Below are positions 25,743 through 33,133 of a DNA stretch of 64,000 nucleotides, in pieces. The stretch lies in contig NZ_JAEPJQ010000002.1 in the NCBI RefSeq assembly GCF_016827605.1, positions 310,001-374,000 of the forward strand, in the 5' to 3' direction. This DNA is from Hyunsoonleella ulvae (lineage in GTDB: Bacteria > Bacteroidota > Bacteroidia > Flavobacteriales > Flavobacteriaceae). The position numbers were made by a program, and so were the translations under genes. Numbering within the stretch: the first letter of the stretch is position 1; each line of letters opens with the position of its first letter. Below the pieces are notes generated by a model that saw only the letters and a list, made by a program, of their open reading frames with translations, had not been told where the DNA came from and made no database searches.

Positions 25743-26952
25743 AGACAAGAAGTATTGGATTTTGGTTGTTTTCAATGTTAGAAAGCAAATTAAATAACTT
25801 TGGTTTGTTCTTTTTTAAAGAGTTTCTTAAGTTTTCACTTTGGTTCATTTGGGTTTTTAAGTCTTTTAAAAAAAAAGGATCTACTGTTTGGATAAATCCA
25901 TTATCAATATAACCACGGGGAGCAATTTGATTACTTAAGCTTAAAAATAGCCCGTCATTAAGTTCTTTAAAAATTTCAGTTTTTTGGTTTTCTTTATCAA
26001 AAAATACTGTGTATGGTTCATTATTATAGGAAAACGAAAAGTTTAAAACTCCATTTTTCATCCTAACCCTATCTATACCAGACACATAAGACCTTTCTTT
26101 TTCTAACCTTTGGGTTTTTTCATATGAGAATTTTGATATCAAGCTTTGGGGGTATTTATTATTTTTGAAATCGATAAAATATGTTAATCTTAAAGTATCA
26201 TTTTTAATGACATATATAGAATCATTAAATTTTTCAGTAAAAAATACTTTGTCTTCAAATTTTTCCAATGATCTGAAACCTTTTTGTAATATTTTACTTC
26301 TTTCATCTGATATTTCCAGACATCTTCCCAAAGACTTCTGTTTATCATTAATTAATACCAATTTATAATTAAGATTATCCCCTGTTATTAAATTATTTGT
26401 ATATACTAAATATGTGTTGTTACCGTAATAAACCATTTCTGTGGCAAAGCAATTTAATTTAAACTCTTTAATTGGTATGCCTGATTTAATATCTAAACTA
26501 ATTATTTTATATGTTTTACTGTCTAGTAGATCGATTGTATTATTTTCGGCATTAACTACAAAATCTGTTAATAACATATATTCTAACGGCCCTTTACCAA
26601 TAGACTTATACTCCCAAACTAACTCTCCTGTTAAATTATAACAGAATAGTTGTTTCGCGTTTTTACTATCTAAAATAAAAATATAATCACCATGTTGCCT
26701 TATAACCGAAATATCTCCAATAAGACTTTGCATATCTAAGTGTATAACATTTTTTATATCAAAATAATCATAAAAGTTGCCCTTAATTATTGAGGATAAA
26801 TCAACACTTATATTTGTAATATTTGCTTCATCAGTGAAAATTTTATTATTTTTTGCAACTTTTACTGGGTTTTTAAAAAAAACTTTTGTTTGATTAGGAT
26901 TTTTACAGGAAAGACAAAGTACAATGAATATTAAGCTAAAATATTTGCTCAT
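25720..26952 (-). CDS. 6-bladed beta-propeller lipoprotein, copy 1
   Basis: This 410-residue lipoprotein has lipobox L-S-C near residue 16. The blades have the NHL/6-bladed signature, with the shared block S-I-G-K-G-P-L-E-Y near residue 120 and repeating FILDSK/IDLLDSKTYK-type strands. Such proteins occur in Bacteroidota beside NVEALA-type peptides and are thought to bind partners at the cell surface or in the periplasm; none is characterised to my knowledge. It follows the peptide gene after a hairpin and is coupled to the thioredoxin-like gene. Confidence 0.8.
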   Translation of the reverse strand: MSKYFSLIFIVLCLSCKNPNQTKVFFKNPVKVAKNNKIFTDEANITNISVDLSSIIKGNFYDYFDIKNVIHLDMQSLIGDISVIRQHGDYIFILDSKNAKQLFCYNLTGELVWEYKSIGKGPLEYMLLTDFVVNAENNTIDLLDSKTYKIISLDIKSGIPIKEFKLNCFATEMVYYGNNTYLVYTNNLITGDNLNYKLVLINDKQKSLGRCLEISDERSKILQKGFRSLEKFEDKVFFTEKFNDSIYVIKNDTLRLTYFIDFKNNKYPQSLISKFSYEKTQRLEKERSYVSGIDRVRMKNGVLNFSFSYNNEPYTVFFDKENQKTEIFKELNDGLFLSLSNQIAPRGYIDNGFIQTVDPFFLKDLKTQMNQSENLRNSLKKNKPKLFNLLSNIENNQNPILLVYEYKKEK

Positions 26953-26974
26953 AATATATATACATGATTTATAA

Positions 26975-27004
26975 AAGTCCAGAGAATATGTTTTCTCTGG
27001 ACTT
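26975..27004 (-). terminator. Hairpin after peptide gene 1
   Basis: A 12-bp perfect stem (AAGTCCAGAGAA, 26975-26986; TTCTCTGGACTT, 26993-27004) lies between the peptide stop codon and the propeller start. It may attenuate read-through or protect the peptide mRNA. Similar hairpins follow the other two peptide genes. Confidence 0.7.
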
Positions 27005-27025
27005 AATTTATAATAAATTTAATAA

Positions 27026-27385
27026 TCAAATAACAGCACCACAGGGTAATAAATTTTGACATATAAAGCTATTTCCCACACAATAATCCTCAACTCCATC
27101 TCTTTCCTCATATTTTATAATCTTATATCTAACTCCATTCTCATCCGTATACCAAGTATGCCCAACTGCTACGAGGTATTTGCAGCTTCGTGGCATCCTT
27201 AACCCTAATTCTGCAAATGGGTCGTTAACCTCTGATGCATTTGCCACGTTTATGGAGAACAGACTTGCCAAATCTAAATCATTTATAGAACTACTTTGCT
27301 TTATCCTGATATTATAGTTAAAAAATAGAACGATCATCATTGAAATAATTCCTAACGATCTTATTAATTTTTTTTGTAGATTCAT
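27026..27385 (-). CDS. NVEALA-like secreted cysteine peptide 1
   Basis: This is a 119-residue precursor. It has a basic N-terminus and hydrophobic helix (about 10-24), then a leader extension containing INDLDLASLF and ending V-A-N-A48-50 before Ser51. The ANA triplet fits the AxA rule of type I signal peptidase but lies over 20 residues beyond the hydrophobic core, which is unusual. The predicted mature part (about 69 residues) has four cysteines, enough for two disulfides. The pattern resembles the NVEALA family of Bacteroidota (function unknown) and the other two peptides here; overall identity is low. Confidence 0.65.
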   Translation of the reverse strand: MNLQKKLIRSLGIISMMIVLFFNYNIRIKQSSSINDLDLASLFSINVANASEVNDPFAELGLRMPRSCKYLVAVGHTWYTDENGVRYKIIKYEERDGVEDYCVGNSFICQNLLPCGAVI

Positions 27386-27436
27386 TTTGATATTTGTTTT
27401 AAATCCTAAAATTTAGGATTGGTTATTATTTTTTTT

Positions 27437-27463
27437 AAAAGCCTTAGGAGGTAAGCTGCTTTT
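27437..27463 (-). promoter_or_regulatory. Conserved inverted repeat upstream of peptide 1
   Basis: AAAAGC (27437-27442) and GCTTTT (27458-27463) are separated by exactly 15 bp, 52 bp before the peptide start. The same layout, with T/A in place of C/G at the inner position, precedes peptides 2 and 3. This could be an RNA hairpin or an operator. Confidence 0.55.
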
Positions 27464-27560
27464 AAGAACAAAACAATAATATAGAAACTCTAAATTATTA
27501 TATTAAATATTTAAATTTAACCTCCAGTTGTCATAGATTTATACCATAAGCTAAATATTT

Positions 27561-27682
27561 TAGTTAAACAATTTGTAATTATATTTTTTAATTTGGTGCT
27601 CAGAGGTTTTTATATTCACATTGCATAATTATCTTACAAAGTAAAACCCTTGTAGGGACAAATTCTGTCACTTTGCTATTTT
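27561..27682 (-). repeat. 120-bp direct repeat, copy A
   Basis: This matches 31293-31412 over nearly its whole length, with small differences. It contains the GACA-N5-TGTC palindrome (27657-27669), a CTCAGAGGTTTTTATA block and a GTTAAACAATTTG block. It lies after the signal peptidase gene and before peptide 1, at the position expected for a shared promoter. Confidence 0.8.
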
Positions 27683-27752
27683 GTTTATAAATTTTAACTA
27701 GGGCCTTCTCTAAATTTTTATCGACGATCAAACTAAAATAAACAGGAAGTTG

Positions 27753-28919
27753 TTAATTTATTTTTTTAAAAAAACGGCCCCAATTAAATGATCCACCATA
27801 ATTAGAAAACAAAACATAGTCCACCTTACCAATTATGTTATCTATTGGTACAAACCCCCATGCTCTGGAATCTGCACTTTTAGCTCTATTATCTCCCATT
27901 AAAAAGAAGTAATCTTTTGTAAATGTATAGTGCGTAGCTCTTTTATCGTTAATATAACATACGTCTTCAACTCTTTTAATAGTAACGCCTTCGCAACTAT
28001 TTATTGCTCGTCTATATTTAAAAAAATTAATCAAATTTAGTTCAATCGTCATGCCTTTTTTAGGCACTATAAATGCCCCCATATTGTCAATAGTCCAAGA
28101 CAACATTTTTGTTTTGTCAAAGGTTTTTGCCTTGCGCTTACTAATTGTTGTGTCTTGCACAAATTTTATTAAATCATCTTTAGTTAAGTGTCCCAATTGT
28201 TGTTCGGTCAAAAAACCTTTTACGAAGGCTCTATTATAATTTACATCTAGTTGTAAAGTATCCGTTATCTTTTTAAAATCATTTTCTTTACCTCTTACTG
28301 TAAAATTATATTCTTTTTTTACAGCATTTGGCTCTTTAAATACTTTACCATTTATAAAGACAGAAGCATTTTTTATGGTCAAAGTATCTCCTGGCAACCC
28401 CACACAACGTTTTACCAAAATAAAATCTTTTTTCCATGTAGAATTAAATACAACAATGTCTCCCTGTTGTATCTTGGACGTACCTGATAATCTCTTATAT
28501 GGCCACCAATACTCTTTTTTGCGTTTTTTTGCGCTTTCATTAAACTGGTAGGTAATATTGATTATGGGTATATCAAAAGGCGAACGTGGTAAAATTGGAC
28601 CATATTTTAATTTGTTTACTACAATTATATCATCTGGGAAAAAGGTATTTTCCATGGATGGGCTAGGGATTCTAAAAATATCAAAAACAAATAACTTTAT
28701 GCTTATGACAACAAGTAGTATAACCGAAGAAATTAAGATGCTTTTTATGACTTTATTTCCCCTTTGGCTCTTTATCTGCGAAATACGTTTTAATAAAATG
28801 AAATATAGCAACAAGATCAAACCTAGCCAAAATAACCCTATAATCATCAAGATTAAAGATACAACCAGCATTACTATAACGCTCTTCTTCATCAGGTTAG
28901 ACGGGTCATTGAGTTGCAT
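27753..28919 (-). CDS. lepB: Type I signal peptidase (S26), locus-associated
   Basis: This is an inner-membrane serine/lysine-dyad peptidase that removes signal peptides. Two or three N-terminal hydrophobic helices precede the catalytic Ser88 in RIPSPSMENTFF. The lysine lies in DFILVKRCVGLPGDTL (about residue 165), and box E reads MGDNRAKSADSRAW. At 388 residues it is shorter than the main flavobacterial LepB (~500+, from general knowledge). It overlaps the upstream thioredoxin-like gene by 14 bp, so it belongs to cassette 2. Cleavage of the peptides' ANA leaders is a natural guess. A housekeeping role cannot be excluded. Confidence 0.92.
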   Translation of the reverse strand: MQLNDPSNLMKKSVIVMLVVSLILMIIGLFWLGLILLLYFILLKRISQIKSQRGNKVIKSILISSVILLVVISIKLFVFDIFRIPSPSMENTFFPDDIIVVNKLKYGPILPRSPFDIPIINITYQFNESAKKRKKEYWWPYKRLSGTSKIQQGDIVVFNSTWKKDFILVKRCVGLPGDTLTIKNASVFINGKVFKEPNAVKKEYNFTVRGKENDFKKITDTLQLDVNYNRAFVKGFLTEQQLGHLTKDDLIKFVQDTTISKRKAKTFDKTKMLSWTIDNMGAFIVPKKGMTIELNLINFFKYRRAINSCEGVTIKRVEDVCYINDKRATHYTFTKDYFFLMGDNRAKSADSRAWGFVPIDNIIGKVDYVLFSNYGGSFNWGRFFKKIN

Positions 28920-29532
28920 TGTTGCCCAAAAAATTTTTAGAGGTATTAAGAAGGTAGTTCTCCGATAGCTTTGGTTTGTCTTTTTGAGGTATGAAAAAGT
29001 TAGTTATCAGCAAAGTTGAATCAATACAGAAATAATAAGGCATGTTGAGTTTGTCGGCAGGTATATTTAAATCCTTATCTGGTAACAAATACATTTTAAT
29101 ATTTTTTAGCCCTTTATTTTGAATATCTCTGTAAAAAACATACAGGTCTCTTTTGTTTCTATAATGTGCGATAATATATATATCATTTACGAATAACTCT
29201 TTATTCTTTAATACTGCGTTAAGTTCTGCTTTAATACAATCACTACAATTAGATTCTGAATAACGCAAAACAAGTGCGTGTTTTTTAAATATATCCTGAG
29301 CTAAAACAACATTGCCATGAATATTTATAAATTTAATGTCTTCTCGTAATTTTAAGTTTTCATTTAGATTTTCATCAATAATATTCTGTTCTAATGTAAG
29401 AAGTTCTTTTTTTATATCCTTTGATAGGATATTAATATCATTGATAGCTTTTGAATAATTATTAATCTTAGTTAACAAAAACCCATTTAAAACTAAAAGT
29501 AAGATCATTATAGTATAATTTATTTTTCTCAT
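28906..29532 (-). CDS. Thioredoxin-like CxxC protein, copy 2
   Basis: This is a 208-residue protein with an N-terminal membrane anchor (about 7-22) and a helical linker, then a thioredoxin-like domain with N-C-S-D-C near residue 99 and the strand L-N-M-P-Y-Y-F-C that matches copy 1's cis-Pro loop. A third cysteine lies in that strand, unlike the other copies. It is a likely disulfide-handling partner of peptide 2. It lies 21 bp after propeller 2 and overlaps the signal peptidase gene. Confidence 0.75.
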   Translation of the reverse strand: MRKINYTIMILLLVLNGFLLTKINNYSKAINDINILSKDIKKELLTLEQNIIDENLNENLKLREDIKFINIHGNVVLAQDIFKKHALVLRYSESNCSDCIKAELNAVLKNKELFVNDIYIIAHYRNKRDLYVFYRDIQNKGLKNIKMYLLPDKDLNIPADKLNMPYYFCIDSTLLITNFFIPQKDKPKLSENYLLNTSKNFLGNNATQ

Positions 29533-29553
29533 TCCAACTTGATTAAAAGCATC

Positions 29554-30699
29554 TTATTTTTTAAACGTATAAATAATTAACATAGGGTTATCATTACTAG
29601 ATACTTTTTCATCAATATTTTTAATATATGTTGGCAAGTCATGCCAAGGTTTTATTTCTTTTTTATAGATACTTAATTGTTCTTTGAAATATTGAGCTTC
29701 GCATATTGATAGTATTTTATTATTATCACCATCATGTGCAAAATAATTTTGAAATATAAGTTTATCTTTTGGTCCCCTGAAAGACTGGAAGATTTTAGCC
29801 TTTTTGGAAATTTTAGAATAAATAACAATCATACTTCCCCAAAAATTAAAAGTGATATAGCTGTCATTTTCTCTAAAATTTGAAATTCCAAAACCTAATT
29901 TATTCTTTGTAGCGTATTGATAAAGCCCATTAAATTCATTATCCAATTTTTCGATGAAATTTTTTGGAGTTTCATTATCTCCAAAATCTATGTAATACTT
30001 TGGTAAAAAAGTATTATTTTTATATCCATATATTATTTCTGAATAGCCCAAACTCATATTCAGGCTTTTGCTTTTTATTATATTAGGGGTGCGCCATCCA
30101 AGTGAGAAAAAAAAATGATCATACTTATCCATATTAATTTCATTTTTTTTCTCGAATGTGGATAAATTAATTTCTTGAAACAATTTACTTTTTTCTGGGT
30201 TTTTATATAATGATAAAAGCTTATTGTCTTGATACCCGATATTAAAATAATAATCGGTCATTTTCTTTTCTTCTATAAATTGACCATCAAAATTAAAAGT
30301 TATGATCTTATTTGGAGCCCTAGAATATAAAAGAAGTCGATGGTTTTCATAATCAATCGTAAAATCTTGTAAGAAACTGTATTCACCAGGTCCCTTTCCA
30401 ATATTCTGAATCTTATTTAAAAACTTTCCATTGTTGTTAAAAATATAAACACTTCTTAACCTTTTGTCTAAAATAAAAATTTTATCATCTTGAAAACTTA
30501 TTCTGTCAATGCCACTTAAAATGGACACCTCATTTGTTTCCAAAGGAACAATTGAAGATGAAGAAAAAAACTCTTCAAAATTACCTTCACCATGAGTTTC
30601 TCTCATATCCACCTCTATCCGTATAGGATTTTCTACCTCTACACTTCTACTACAGGCATTTAAAAGTAATAAGATTAAGATAAAATGTAGTTTATTCAT
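29554..30699 (-). CDS. 6-bladed beta-propeller lipoprotein, copy 2
   Basis: This 381-residue lipoprotein has lipobox N-A-C at residue 16. The diagnostic block N-I-G-K-G-P-G-E-Y near residue 102 and repeated strands such as FILDKRLRSVYIF match a 6-bladed propeller (DUF5128/NHL type). It is homologous to copies 1 and 3 by this block and by position in the cassette. It is probably periplasmic or surface-exposed; the partner is unknown. Confidence 0.8.
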   Translation of the reverse strand: MNKLHFILILLLLNACSRSVEVENPIRIEVDMRETHGEGNFEEFFSSSSIVPLETNEVSILSGIDRISFQDDKIFILDKRLRSVYIFNNNGKFLNKIQNIGKGPGEYSFLQDFTIDYENHRLLLYSRAPNKIITFNFDGQFIEEKKMTDYYFNIGYQDNKLLSLYKNPEKSKLFQEINLSTFEKKNEINMDKYDHFFFSLGWRTPNIIKSKSLNMSLGYSEIIYGYKNNTFLPKYYIDFGDNETPKNFIEKLDNEFNGLYQYATKNKLGFGISNFRENDSYITFNFWGSMIVIYSKISKKAKIFQSFRGPKDKLIFQNYFAHDGDNNKILSICEAQYFKEQLSIYKKEIKPWHDLPTYIKNIDEKVSSNDNPMLIIYTFKK

Positions 30700-30721
30700 T
30701 ATTTAAAAATTTTAAAGAAGT

Positions 30722-30766
30722 GTTTAGCCTTTGTAAATTAAGTTTATAAATACAAAGGCTTAAACT
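30722..30766 (-). terminator. Hairpin after peptide gene 2
   Basis: The stem GTTT-AGCCTTTGTA (30722-30735) with TACAAAGGC-TTAAAC (30751-30765) has only one bulged base. It occupies the gap between the peptide stop and the propeller start, like the hairpins of the other two cassettes. Confidence 0.7.
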
Positions 30767-30779
30767 AATTTATTAACTA

Positions 30780-31133
30780 TTAGGGATTAGGAGGACAAGT
30801 GCTCGAGAGCTCAATAGTTACTTTCGTTATTGGTGTACAATCTGATGTGCCTCCTGGCCAACATTCTCTGTAAGATGAATGACTATAAGTTCTTGTACAC
30901 GAATAGGCTTGTGGAGTACCAGTCTTATAATGAAATGTTTTTACTTCGATTTCAGAGGGGAAATTCGCTTTGACATATTTAATTACTCCACCTGATGATT
31001 CTGCATTAGCATTTTGAATTAAATCTAAAGAAGCTAAATTAATATCTTCTTCAGTTTGAAGAATAGAAGATACATTAAAAAAAGCAACTGCCAAAATCAT
31101 TGTGACACTTAATATTCCTATTATTTTTTTCAT
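30780..31133 (-). CDS. NVEALA-like secreted cysteine peptide 2
   Basis: This is a 117-residue precursor from the ATG at 31133; an upstream in-frame start at 31169 is rejected because AATAAA-ATGAAAAAA precedes this ATG exactly as it does in peptide 3. The hydrophobic helix spans about 4-22, followed by the extension EEDINLASLDLIQN and A42-N-A44 before Glu45. The mature part has four cysteines and a Gly/Pro-rich tail. The leader, not the mature sequence, is shared with peptides 1 and 3: an acidic-Leu-rich stretch, then ANA. The function is unknown; it could be a surface peptide, toxin or signal. Confidence 0.68.
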   Translation of the reverse strand: MKKIIGILSVTMILAVAFFNVSSILQTEEDINLASLDLIQNANAESSGGVIKYVKANFPSEIEVKTFHYKTGTPQAYSCTRTYSHSSYRECWPGGTSDCTPITKVTIELSSTCPPNP

Positions 31134-31168
31134 TTTATTAAATTTTAAAATTTGATAATTAATTTTCA

Positions 31169-31197
31169 CAAAAGTCTTTTAGGAAATACTACTTTTG
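31169..31197 (-). promoter_or_regulatory. Conserved inverted repeat upstream of peptide 2
   Basis: Perfect CAAAAGT (31169-31175) and ACTTTTG (31191-31197) arms are separated by 15 bp, ending 35 bp before the peptide start. The promoter candidate CAAAACTA (31222-31229, read TAGTTTTG on the minus strand) lies just upstream, so the repeat would fall in the transcript leader. Confidence 0.6.
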
Positions 31198-31292
31198 CTA
31201 AATATCAAAAAGTTTTTTACACAAAACTATTTAGCCCTAAAAATAAAGACTTCCTCTGGGTATTTTTTATTTATGTCATTGGCATGAATTTT

Positions 31293-31412
31293 TAGTTAAA
31301 CAATTTGTGATTATATTTTTTGACCCGATGCTCAGAGGTTTTTTATATTAAATTTCAATTATCTTACAAGTTTAACAACTTATAGGGACAAATTCTGTCA
31401 CTTTGCTATTTT
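31293..31412 (-). repeat. 120-bp direct repeat, copy B
   Basis: This partner of 27561-27682 begins right after the HTH gene stop codon and contains GACA-N5-TGTC at 31387-31399. It is a likely distal promoter or operator region for cassette 2. Its inner end (GTTAAACAATTTG) also matches the 3' end of the O-antigen ligase gene at 39817. Confidence 0.8.
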
Positions 31413-31606
31413 TTTAGAAGGTATTTATTACTTTTTCTACAGTACACTATGGTTTTACCTTCTTTTCTAAGACTTTCCAGCATTCGCTTAACTGTTCTTA
31501 CACTACAACCATAATCGTCAGCTATTTTATCTAGTGATACTAAACGTTGTTGTTTTATGAGATATAACAAATACTCTTCTTTTTCTTTTCTTTCAGAATA
31601 TGTCAT
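31406..31606 (-). CDS. Small DeoR-type HTH protein
   Basis: This is a 66-residue protein that is just one winged-helix DNA-binding domain. The recognition-helix region reads L-D-K-I-A-D-D-Y-G-C-S-V-R-T-V-K-R, the classic DeoR/HTH_11 pattern, and the wing ends in a basic tail. There is no ligand domain. It sits 12 bp after the outer-membrane channel gene and just before the 120-bp repeat, so it is a good candidate for the local regulator that binds the repeat or the GACA-N5-TGTC site. Confidence 0.75.
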   Translation of the reverse strand: MTYSERKEKEEYLLYLIKQQRLVSLDKIADDYGCSVRTVKRMLESLRKEGKTIVYCRKSNKYLLKK

Positions 31607-31618
31607 AGCTATTTGGTA

Positions 31619-33133
31619 TTAATCTTCTAATATATTATCAAAATCTTGTATTAAAGGAGTATCTTTTATAAAATTATAAAGGGTTAACTGCTGTACTTTA
31701 TAATATAGGTTCCAATAGTTTTGTAATGTTTTCACATAGTTTTCGTTAGCCTGTTGCCATGCTCTACGTGAAGTAGTAAGGTTTAAAAAATCTACATTAC
31801 CAGATAAAAATCGTTTTTCTGTAAGGCTGTAAGATTCTCGAGCTAAGTCTCTGGTACGTAAGGCATCATCTACCAACTGTTTTTGTAAATTAAAATCGAG
31901 AACATTCAAGGTCACATCTTGTTTGTAACTTTCTTCATTTTGTTGCAATTCTATATCTATTACTTCCTTATTCATTCTTGCCGTTTTAATATTGCCCTTG
32001 CGTTCTCCCCAATCTAGTATAGGCATATTAAACTGTATGGATACCATCTGTTGGTCCAGAAATCTACCATAGGCATCTACAAAGGTGTTAGCCTGCTGGT
32101 TTAACCCATAACTTGCTCTTATAGATAAATCAAAACGATTGTCTTTAATTGCTCGATCTAAATCTCTTAGCGCCTCTACTTTTTTAAGTTTTAAGTCTAA
32201 TATATCAGGGTTGTTTTGGTAAGCGAGTTCTATCGCCTTATTTAAATCTATAGTTAAATTACTTACTAACTCTGGTAATTCTGGTGTCGCATTCTTGGGT
32301 AATTGGTCTCTTAAAAACAGCTGTAAGGCAGCTTCGGCTTTTTGTAAAGCTTGTAGGTTTTGTGTTAATGCTGTATTGGCATTGTAAACGTCTAGTTCTA
32401 AATTTAAAAGGTCATCGCGCTCAATAGCAATAACCTCATAGCGTTTTTTACCAATTTCAAACAACTTTTCTACAGTAGTTTTATTCTCTTTAGCGATTGT
32501 TACTTTTTGACTTGCTAAAGCCCATTTAAAGAATAAATCAACGGATTTTATATTAATAGTTTGTAATTCTGATAGAAAATCTTGCTTGCCTTTTTGATAT
32601 TCTATAGGCGCTGTTTGCTTTTGCCATTTAAAGGTATTAAATGCCATAATGGGTTGCACTAAGCCTATTCTTACAGGGGTAGCATTGTAGGTCTCCAATT
32701 TGGTAAGACCAAAATTTTCTAATCTATTAAAACTAGAATTAATGAATAGCCGAGTACCAGTAGCTCCAATATTTTGAGATATTGAAATATTTGCAAAGGT
32801 GTTAATGGTTTGCTGCTGCCTAAAGACATCAATATTTAATTCAGAATCGTAGCGCTCAACTAAAGCACTGTTGTAAGTAAATGGTCTTGCTTCTAAATCT
32901 ACAGTTGGCAATAAGCTGGATTTAAAAGCCCTAAATTGCCAATAATTCACGCCGTATTTACGTTTGGCTTTAAATACATCTAAGGATTTTTTACTAGCAA
33001 GATTAATAACATCTTGTAGTGTTAATTCCTTTTGTGGCAGATATTCTGGTTTTTCTTGAGCAAAACCTGATAGGCTGGACAATAATAGCCAAACAATAAC
33101 GGTAGATTTTTTTATATTTAAGTATAGTTTCAT
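31619..33133 (-). CDS. TolC-family outer membrane channel protein
   Basis: This is the outer-membrane component of a tripartite exporter, 504 residues from the ATG at 33133, with a signal peptide ending near GFAQ. Two OEP repeats are typical: long coiled helices with ELTLQDVINLASKKSLDVF at the start, and the second-half RFLSGNVDFLNL motif. The start overlaps the pump stop as ATGA, so the channel is translationally coupled to the RND pump and adaptor. It carries cargo across the outer membrane. Confidence 0.92.
   Translation of the reverse strand: MKLYLNIKKSTVIVWLLLSSLSGFAQEKPEYLPQKELTLQDVINLASKKSLDVFKAKRKYGVNYWQFRAFKSSLLPTVDLEARPFTYNSALVERYDSELNIDVFRQQQTINTFANISISQNIGATGTRLFINSSFNRLENFGLTKLETYNATPVRIGLVQPIMAFNTFKWQKQTAPIEYQKGKQDFLSELQTINIKSVDLFFKWALASQKVTIAKENKTTVEKLFEIGKKRYEVIAIERDDLLNLELDVYNANTALTQNLQALQKAEAALQLFLRDQLPKNATPELPELVSNLTIDLNKAIELAYQNNPDILDLKLKKVEALRDLDRAIKDNRFDLSIRASYGLNQQANTFVDAYGRFLDQQMVSIQFNMPILDWGERKGNIKTARMNKEVIDIELQQNEESYKQDVTLNVLDFNLQKQLVDDALRTRDLARESYSLTEKRFLSGNVDFLNLTTSRRAWQQANENYVKTLQNYWNLYYKVQQLTLYNFIKDTPLIQDFDNILED

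Larger units (their letters stand above)
27386..27752. other. Leader/promoter region of cassette 1
   Basis: This 367-bp stretch lies between the signal peptidase gene and peptide 1. It holds an inverted repeat at 27437-27463 and the ~120 bp repeat at 27561-27682 shared with cassette 2. It also has a short frame ending T-T-G-G-stop (27517-27540, minus strand) that is probably a gene remnant. It is likely to be a promoter and long 5' leader. Confidence 0.5.

Noticed and set aside
27561-27690. A sigma-54 promoter in the 120-bp repeat
   Set aside because: The GACA/TGTC block does not match the TGGCAC-N5-TTGC pattern.
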